From Gongronella butleri (lineage: Eukaryota; Mucoromycota; Mucoromycetes; Mucorales; Cunninghamellaceae): DNA of 64,000 bases. The notes under the pieces were generated by a model that made no database searches, was not told where the DNA came from, and worked only from the letters and a program-made list of their open reading frames with translations. The position numbers and the translations under genes are program-made. The stretch lies in NCBI GenBank assembly GCA_025201375.1, contig JAIWZP010000086.1, positions 26,163 to 90,162 on the forward strand. The letters run 5' to 3'. Below are positions 58,670-64,000 of the stretch, piece after piece (positions within the stretch are counted from its first letter, which is position 1; each line of letters starts with the position of its first letter).

Positions 58670-59364
58670 ATGGCCGACAATCAGCTGGACCCCTCTATTT
58701 GCTACAATTTTTCTTTCTTCAAAGGTATAATAACATCCTCTTTAGCGTGCCTTTGTCGCGAAAAGCATGTCTTTTTTGTCGTTGCTGGCCGGCAAAAAAA
58801 AAAAAAAAAAAGAAAGAAAAAAAAAAAAAGCGCGCGTCCACCTCTGCCCCCGTCGCTTGTCGATCGATCTGCTCACTTTTTCTCGTATTGTTTGCCTTTT
58901 GCCCACGTAGAAATGATGAAAGAGCTGCGCCGTGTGGACGACAATATCATTTTGCGCCTCAATTCCACGGACACGCACTCGGAGAACGCGTGCGGCGACT
59001 TTTTCAAGCAGCTTGCCTCTGCCTATGGCAAGCGTGACCAGGCCGTCGATTATTGCCTCAAGGTCATGGATGAAGAGCTTGACCGCAAGAACAAGCTGTT
59101 ACAGCAAGATCCCGATGATTACGACACCCAATCCAGCATCTTTAGTGACGAAACCAAGGTAAAGAAAATGGACGCACCCATGCCAATTAAGCGACAAGAT
59201 GGACATTTTGCGTGTTCTTATTTTTTTTTTCTGTTTTTCCCTGGTAGCGACGCATGATTCGCAACGAGTCGTTTGTCGAGGAGGCGATCCGCGAGCGCAC
59301 CATTCAAATCTTCAAGTCCAAGTGCCGCGTGTTTGATGTTTCGTCCCTGCAATCCAAGCAATAG
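58670..59364 (+). CDS. MIX23: MIX23 (CCDC58) family mitochondrial intermembrane-space protein
   Basis: Small conserved Mia40-substrate-type protein of the intermembrane space, implicated in yeast in protein import into the matrix. Three exons (58670-58724, 58911-59158, 59248-59364) give 139 residues. Almost entirely helical and charged: LRRVDDNIILRLNST, FFKQLASAYGKRDQAVDYCL, and a long coiled-coil-like stretch, ending FKSKCRVFDVSS. Four of its cysteines (Cys11 in PSICYNF, ENACGDF, VDYCLKV, SKCRVF) match the four positions kept in the family, from family knowledge. Intron 1 has A-rich runs. Converges with the methyltransferase gene, 109 bases apart. Confidence 0.82.
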
Positions 59365-59473
59365 ACTGATTTTTTTATTCCTTTTTCCTGTACACTAACC
59401 ATTTTAAAAAGCATGCTCCGCAGTAAAAAAAAAAAAAAAAAAAAGTAGACTTGGACTTTTTTTTCGCTCTCTC

Positions 59474-60839
59474 CTACTTTGTGTATACGTGCAATTCGCG
59501 ATCAAAGCCTTGCAAAACCACAAAAAAAAAAAAATGAAGCGCGTCAGCGGCCTTGATCGTTGTTTTTTTTTTCCCATGTCCTCATTGTCGCTTACCTTTA
59601 CTCTGGACATTTTCCTGTTCCAACTTTTTGACGCTGCGGAACCCGACGGTGTTGGTTAAATAGTCCTCGTATTGCTCAGTCATGAATTGGATCTGCTCAA
59701 AGTGGGCTTGCATCTCCTAATGATCGAAAGCGAAGGATGAGCGGGCCTGTCGCGTCGCGCTTTGCGTCTCCTTTTTTTTGTCATCTTACCGGGTCTGCCT
59801 TGGCGCGCTTCGCATAGCCCGCGTATGCCTGTGGCTCCATGACGAGGACACCGCCTGGTTTCAATGACGCGTAAATCTTTTGAAAAAAGGCTTTCAGGCC
59901 GTCGTCGCCGCCGTGCAAGTGGATCCACTTGGTGATGCTGAGCCTGATGGACAATGAATGATGAAAAAAAAGAGGGGGAGCCATTGACATCAGCTCATGG
60001 TATACACAAAATAAATACACGCACACACACGAGAAAATCGCACTTACGCGAGGATGGTATCATAAGCTTCCTCTTCTGTGGCCTTGTCCATCCAATTACA
60101 CGCCTCAAACGCGCAATTGAAGGGAAACACCCTGTCCTGGTAGCCTTCGGGGATGCGCATGGGCAGATTGCCGTGCGTGACGGCCAATGCGCGCGGGAAA
60201 TAATGGCTGCGCAGCAGGATATCCATGTTGGCTGGCAGGGACGCGGCTTTGTCGGCTGGCGGCTTGAGCGAGTTGGCAAGTCGCAGGTTGGAATTGGCAA
60301 ATTGGATCAATTGCTCGTCCAGGTCCACGCCAAGCACATGCTGAGGATGCATCTCACGCGCTGCAGAAAGAAAAAAAAACGTGCAATTAGCCCCCAAAAT
60401 CCCCCCATAGAGCTCTTTTCTCTTACCAATCAGAATGCTAATGTTGCCTGAATTGCACCCAATGTCGAGCACCTTTTTGTCTTTGAACAGGTCGCGATCG
60501 AGTGCGGCCAGGCGTGGATCGACCGTCGACGCTGTGTTTCGGCGCGACCTAAGCGAATAAAACAAGAAAAATGGCAGTGAACATCGCATGACGTGTCTTG
60601 GAAAAGCGTCCTTTTTTGTTTTTTTACTTGTAGTAGTTGTGGTAGTTGCCGTAGCGCGCGGGCATGGGCGCGGGTTTCTTCTTGTTGGGCGGCGGACGCT
60701 GCGCATGCGCGCCGTACGGCCGCGATTTTTGATGTGGGCGGCGCAGACCGCGCAGACTGATCGACCTGCCGCGACCGCGCCCTCGGCCGCGCACATCAGG
60801 GTCGGACAGGTATGGATTATGCGCAGGAGGATCGGACAT
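59474..60839 (-). CDS. MEPCE: MePCE/BCDIN3-type RNA 5'-phosphate methyltransferase
   Basis: Bin3-family enzyme; animal relatives methylate the gamma-phosphate of 7SK or U6 RNA. Six exons (60839-60628, 60548-60427, 60360-60048, 59943-59790, 59716-59596, 59508-59474) give 318 residues. The N-terminus is Arg/Gly-rich (DVRGRGRGRGRSISLRGL) and ends YGNYHNYYK just before the catalytic domain. SAM motif VLDIGCNSGNISILI (about 97-111), acidic motif II VLGVDLDEQLI, then LSITKWIHLHGGDDGLKAFF, GGVLVMEPQAY, and the Bin3 C-terminus with KGFDRELHVYTK assembled from the last tiny exon. This combination is diagnostic for Bin3. Confidence 0.9.
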
Positions 60840-61394
60840 GGTGCGTGTTGGTGACAAAAGACGCGAAAGACAAGAGGGAACAAAGAAAAAAAAAAAGAAC
60901 GCTTTCCAAAATAAGCACCGGGCGGATGTCAGTTGTCGCCTTGCTGTTGGCCCCTGCCGCAGCGCTTTGAAATGGAGCGTTCATGCCTTAATGAAGAAAG
61001 AGCAAGATTTGCATGTTCTTCAACAAATGACAACTGCCAAGATAGTAGATAAAGTCACAGCTGAGCACAATTTGCTAACGTTTATGATACAGCATGAATG
61101 TATGCTAAAACAAATCGCTGCCACGCCTACCTATGATAGAAAAAAAAAAGGTACGTACAATGGGCCAACGACGGCCGCATAACGAATGTCAAAGTTTTTA
61201 CATTGTTACAGTAATGTCGAGTTATATTCGCATTTTCAATTTCAATAGGGTACACGGTAGGCCGAATCAGATGCGCACTTTCACTTGATCACTTCATTAT
61301 TGCATGCACAGAATCATACTGTACCACCAGCATCGCGCTACGTACCGGTATGATACACTCCAAGTCTCCAACAAAACAACGTGCACATTTTATA
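60840..61394. other. Spacer, no gene recognised
   Basis: 5' flank of the methyltransferase. A 114-codon plus ORF (60838-61182) is open with a helical Lys-rich stretch but no recognisable domain. TACCGGTA and TACTGTA words appear near 61310-61350 at the edge of the repeat island. Confidence 0.4.
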
Positions 61395-62545
61395 TTTACC
61401 TTTTAAACTCCAAATAGCGTGTCTTTCAGACTTTAGCGGCCTGCTGTGCCTCCAGAATTTTTTTTACAGCATACTTGTCTGCCAACGAAAAACGCGTCAC
61501 GGCGTAAACTATAGCCAATGCTCAAGACAGACCCATCCGATTTTTTTGGACTCGAAAAATACCAAAGACCTTCTATTTTTACTATTTTGCATTCATCTCA
61601 TGATCTGCATGGTCGACCCCGCTTAAAAATATAGTAGTCACATCGAATTCAGCGCGAAACTTTCAACAAAAAAGCTTAGACCCCCAACAAAGCGCTACGG
61701 CCACTTTTGAAAAATTCAGCAGGGGTCACTCAGGGGTCACACATTTCAATCTCAGAAAATGCCAAATTTGGGAAATTTCAAACTCCGAGTGATCAATGCA
61801 TCCCAAACAGGTAAGCCCGACAATTTGCTATTGGCAGACAAAATGGCAAAACGCCCCACCTTAATGAAAAAGTCTAAAGCGTGACGCATGAACGGCGATC
61901 GACTGAGAAAAGTGCCTACTTTGAGCAAGATTTTTTTGCAAAAAATTAAGGTTTGACACTTCCAAATACTGTAAAGGGGGTGGCACTGGAGAAATGAAAT
62001 TTGGATGATATGGAATGCTCATCAATTTGAGAGAAAATAGGTGTTAAATGAGAGTGCGCTGGCAATTCGATGACCACGCTTAAAGATATAAAATATTAAA
62101 TCAACGAGCGTGCAACAGGCGTGCACTTGGCATTCAAAGACTTGTAACATGTTCTTTGAATTGCCAGCACTGATGGCCATTCAATGAGTTTGCCAGTCGT
62201 GCAAGGACCGTGCAATGATTTGTGTTGTAGTTTCAACAAGCGCTGATAGCAGCCATCATGCATGCATGCAAGAAAGAAGCTCTCCTCGGCAGGCGATGTC
62301 TGGAGGTAAATCATGGAAAAAGCGCGCTTTGTTTTTGTTGCAAATTTTGCGTTGAATGCGATGCAGCTATCTTTGAGCGGGCTCAACCATGCAGCAGATG
62401 GCGAGATGAATGCAAAATAGTCCAAAAAAATCGGGCGGGTCCGCCTTGAGCACTGGGCCATAGTTTACGCCGTGACGCAAGTTTAATTCGTGGGCAAGTA
62501 AGCTGTAAAAAAATTTCTGGAGGCACAGCAGACCGGCAAATTCTG
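61395..62545. mobile_element. Repeat A copy 4 bounded by inverted repeats
   Basis: Left arm about 61420-61560 and right arm about 62412-62545 are inverted copies: GCCTGCTGTGCCTCCAGAA...TTTTTTTACAGC, GTCACGGCGTAAACTAT and CCGATTTTTTTGGA on the left reappear as reverse complements on the right. Between them, 61550-61990 is repeat A core and 62000-62400 is unrelated DNA with a 121-codon minus ORF whose start lies in the right arm. The structure suggests a non-autonomous transposon-like unit of about 1.1 kb. The start of the window (CCGCCCGATTTTTTTCGGAC) matches the same arm edge. Confidence 0.7.
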
Positions 62546-63084
62546 AAAAATGCGCTTTTTGCGTTTAAAGATAAATATTATGTAACTTTTTGAGCATTGT
62601 GGCGCGATGCTTCAGGCATCAAAATGATCGCGGTCGTGTTGGTGGTGGCAAACTATCATCAGATCAAAAAATCAGCAACGTTTTTTTTGCCCGCTCATCT
62701 TGTATTGCAAGCTGAACATTTACCTTATTTGGCAAGTGGCGGGCGACAGAGGCTACGGGAAGCACAGTTGTTTGCCGTGGTGTTTGGCCGTCAAACAGGC
62801 GCATTTTTGCAAAAAAAAGCGAATGTGGTGTTCTATCAAAATTGCGCACAAAATGATGCCACAAATATGTCTCAAGCTTAATTTTTCAGTGATCGGCAGA
62901 AATGTTGGTCAGAATGGCAACGGCGACGACGTGACATCAGGCAGCGGATTCAAACGCGCAAAAAAAATACAAAAAATGCGTGTCGTAATCTATGATGTAC
63001 ATTTTTTGACACAATTGATTGAATCTTAACATGTTGCTTGCTTGAATGATGCAAAAAAAGTATTGTTTTGAGGATGGGACGCAA

Positions 63085-63087
<3 letters not shown>
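62546..63087. other. Spacer, no gene recognised
   Basis: Short ORFs only, without recognisable features. Ends at a 63-base A tract. Confidence 0.4.

Positions 63088-63150
<63 letters not shown>
63088..63150. repeat. A(63) homopolymer tract
   Basis: Uninterrupted run of 63 A on the plus strand, the longest homopolymer of the window. It may be a retroposon tail or simple slippage product; length in raw data can be unreliable. Confidence 0.8.
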
Positions 63151-63153
<3 letters not shown>

Positions 63154-63465
63154 AAATTTGCTGAGAATTGAACTCATGTCTCACCGGTCCCACACTCCAT
63201 TTAAGCCAATAGACTATTATATCTAGTTGGATAATATGCAAAGATGTAAACAAAAGTGCCAGCAATTTAAAAAATATTGATGATTCATTGATCATCATGC
63301 ATCCATCATGTGCATACCGTAAGTTTTTTATTTTTTGTATTTTTGGTCGTACTGTTGTACTGTGAGCGTTTTGAAGCCAGATGATGAATTGAGTGGATAT
63401 TAATAACCGGCTGCTGGCAACGTAAGGCGGAAGAAAAAGGCAAAAATAAAAGAGGGTTTTTTATT
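63151..63465. other. Spacer with tRNA-promoter-like boxes
   Basis: On the minus strand 63155-63215 contains TGGCTTAAATGG and GTTCAATTC, matching pol III A-box and B-box consensus, but 23 bases apart and without a matching acceptor stem, so no tRNA is called. The rest is AT-rich 3' flank of the gene at 63466. Confidence 0.35.
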
Positions 63466-63915
63466 TCAACTGGCCGCGCGGCGGCCCCAAATGGGCAAGG
63501 CCGGAATGACACGGTCCGTCACCCCTTGGGTGCGCGCAAGGAGGGTGCGGTCGACAACCGCATTGGCGGATGTGCTTCCTCCTTGCGGAATGCGGCCAAA
63601 GTGGTCGAGCCTGGCAATGACCTCATTGCACTGTTGTTGTATGTAAAAAAAAATTAACAAAAAACCACTGACAAAAAATGGCGCGTATTTTACCGTGTCC
63701 GAGCGGACGCTCGGCACAAGGCGACGCAGAATCTTGGCACCACCGGGTGCTTGCGCCATCGCCTCATCGTCGGTCTCGTCGTCGGACATGACGTCAAGCA
63801 CCAGAAGCTGCCTGACGTCGTCCGGACCGACGCCAAAAAATTCCTCGGCAAAGCGAGCATCGTCATGCCAAGTCTCGCGCGCTCTGGCAAAGCCAGTGGT
63901 GCGCCGGGTGAGCTT
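63466..63915 (-). CDS. Partial gene, unknown function (continues past the right edge)
   Basis: Two 3' exons are visible (63915-63694 and 63630-63466), joined in frame by a GTAAAATA donor and CAACAACAG acceptor; the first visible exon is preceded by a TTTTATAG acceptor, with its upstream exons beyond the window. The visible 128 residues begin KLTRRTTGFARARETWHDDA, contain an acidic stretch VMSDDETDDEAMAQ followed by RRLVPSVRSD, and end RVIPALPIWGRRAAS. No domain recognised. Confidence 0.6.
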   Translation of the reverse strand, partial: KLTRRTTGFARARETWHDDARFAEEFFGVGPDDVRQLLVLDVMSDDETDDEAMAQAPGGAKILRRLVPSVRSDTVKYAPFFVSGFLLIFFYIQQQCNEVIARLDHFGRIPQGGSTSANAVVDRTLLARTQGVTDRVIPALPIWGRRAAS

Positions 63916-64000
63916 CTATAAAAGTACATAATACAGTAACAAAATAAAGAAATGTGACGATGAATATCCGATTGTGGCAAAAGTGCGCAAAAAAAAAAAG

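Noticed and set aside
63155..63240. Possible tRNA gene on the minus strand
   Set aside because: A and B box words are present, but their spacing is about 23 bases instead of about 32 and no acceptor stem pairs.
1..64000. CRISPR arrays, prophage, bacterial operons or an rRNA operon
   Set aside because: None seen; all supported genes are spliced eukaryotic genes and the repeats are irregular dispersed or inverted families.

Overview
This is nuclear DNA of a eukaryote. Almost every recognisable gene is split by short GT-AG introns, many with long A runs just inside the donor or long T runs just before the acceptor. Proteins are of fungal/opisthokont type: ADP/ATP carrier, Pex24/dysferlin-type membrane protein, vacuolar STIMATE-like protein, glycogen phosphorylase, ornithine aminotransferase. 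A LARP4-type La protein and a MePCE/BCDIN3-type RNA-cap methyltransferase, both unusual or absent in the best-known Dikarya, make an early-diverging fungus the most likely source. That is inference; no rRNA or mitochondrial marker is present to settle it.

Layout. 1-7.4 kb is gene-poor: a copy of dispersed repeat A, two adjacent foldback (long inverted repeat) elements, a decayed acidic ORF, and unassigned DNA. 7.5-20 kb is gene-dense: eEF2 (-), a UDP-sugar transporter (-), LARP4 (-), protein phosphatase 5 (+) and an unknown serine-rich protein (-). 20-26.3 kb is a second repeat island with TACTGTA-rich DNA, repeat A, a tiny secreted-peptide ORF, an orphan ORF, ACCTGAA-rich hairpins, a CCCACA-type minisatellite and repeats B and C. 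26.3-30.5 kb has a STIMATE-like protein (-), mitochondrial ribosomal protein bS18m (+) and an MFS transporter (+). 32.6-43.4 kb has the ADP/ATP carrier (-), Isa2-type Fe-S assembly protein (+), ornithine aminotransferase (-), calmodulin (+) and a type-2 3-hydroxyacyl-CoA dehydrogenase (-), separated by 1-2.4 kb spacers. 43.6-45.5 kb is a third repeat island. 46.6-60.8 kb is gene-dense again: three tandem NmrA/HSCARG-like genes (+), a C1-Pex24-dysferlin protein (+), glycogen phosphorylase (+), a vacuolar-type amino acid transporter (+), MIX23 (+) and the MePCE-like methyltransferase (-). 60.8-63.4 kb is a fourth repeat island, and a partial unknown gene (-) runs off the right end.

Functionally the genes are mostly housekeeping: translation (eEF2, LARP4, bS18m), mitochondrial function (ADP/ATP carrier, Isa2, MIX23, HSD10-like, OAT), signalling (PP5, calmodulin), carbon storage (glycogen phosphorylase), transport and RNA modification. 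There is no operon logic; several neighbours are divergent or convergent pairs. Exon models were joined by hand from splice sites; except for the eEF2 start and the partial last gene, all multi-exon models sum to an intact reading frame.

I found no convincing new multi-gene system. The observations most worth a second look are the paired foldback elements with a perfect palindrome at their junction, the modular repeat families A/B/C, the mosaic NmrA triplet with shared promoter blocks, and the secreted-peptide candidates beside repeats.
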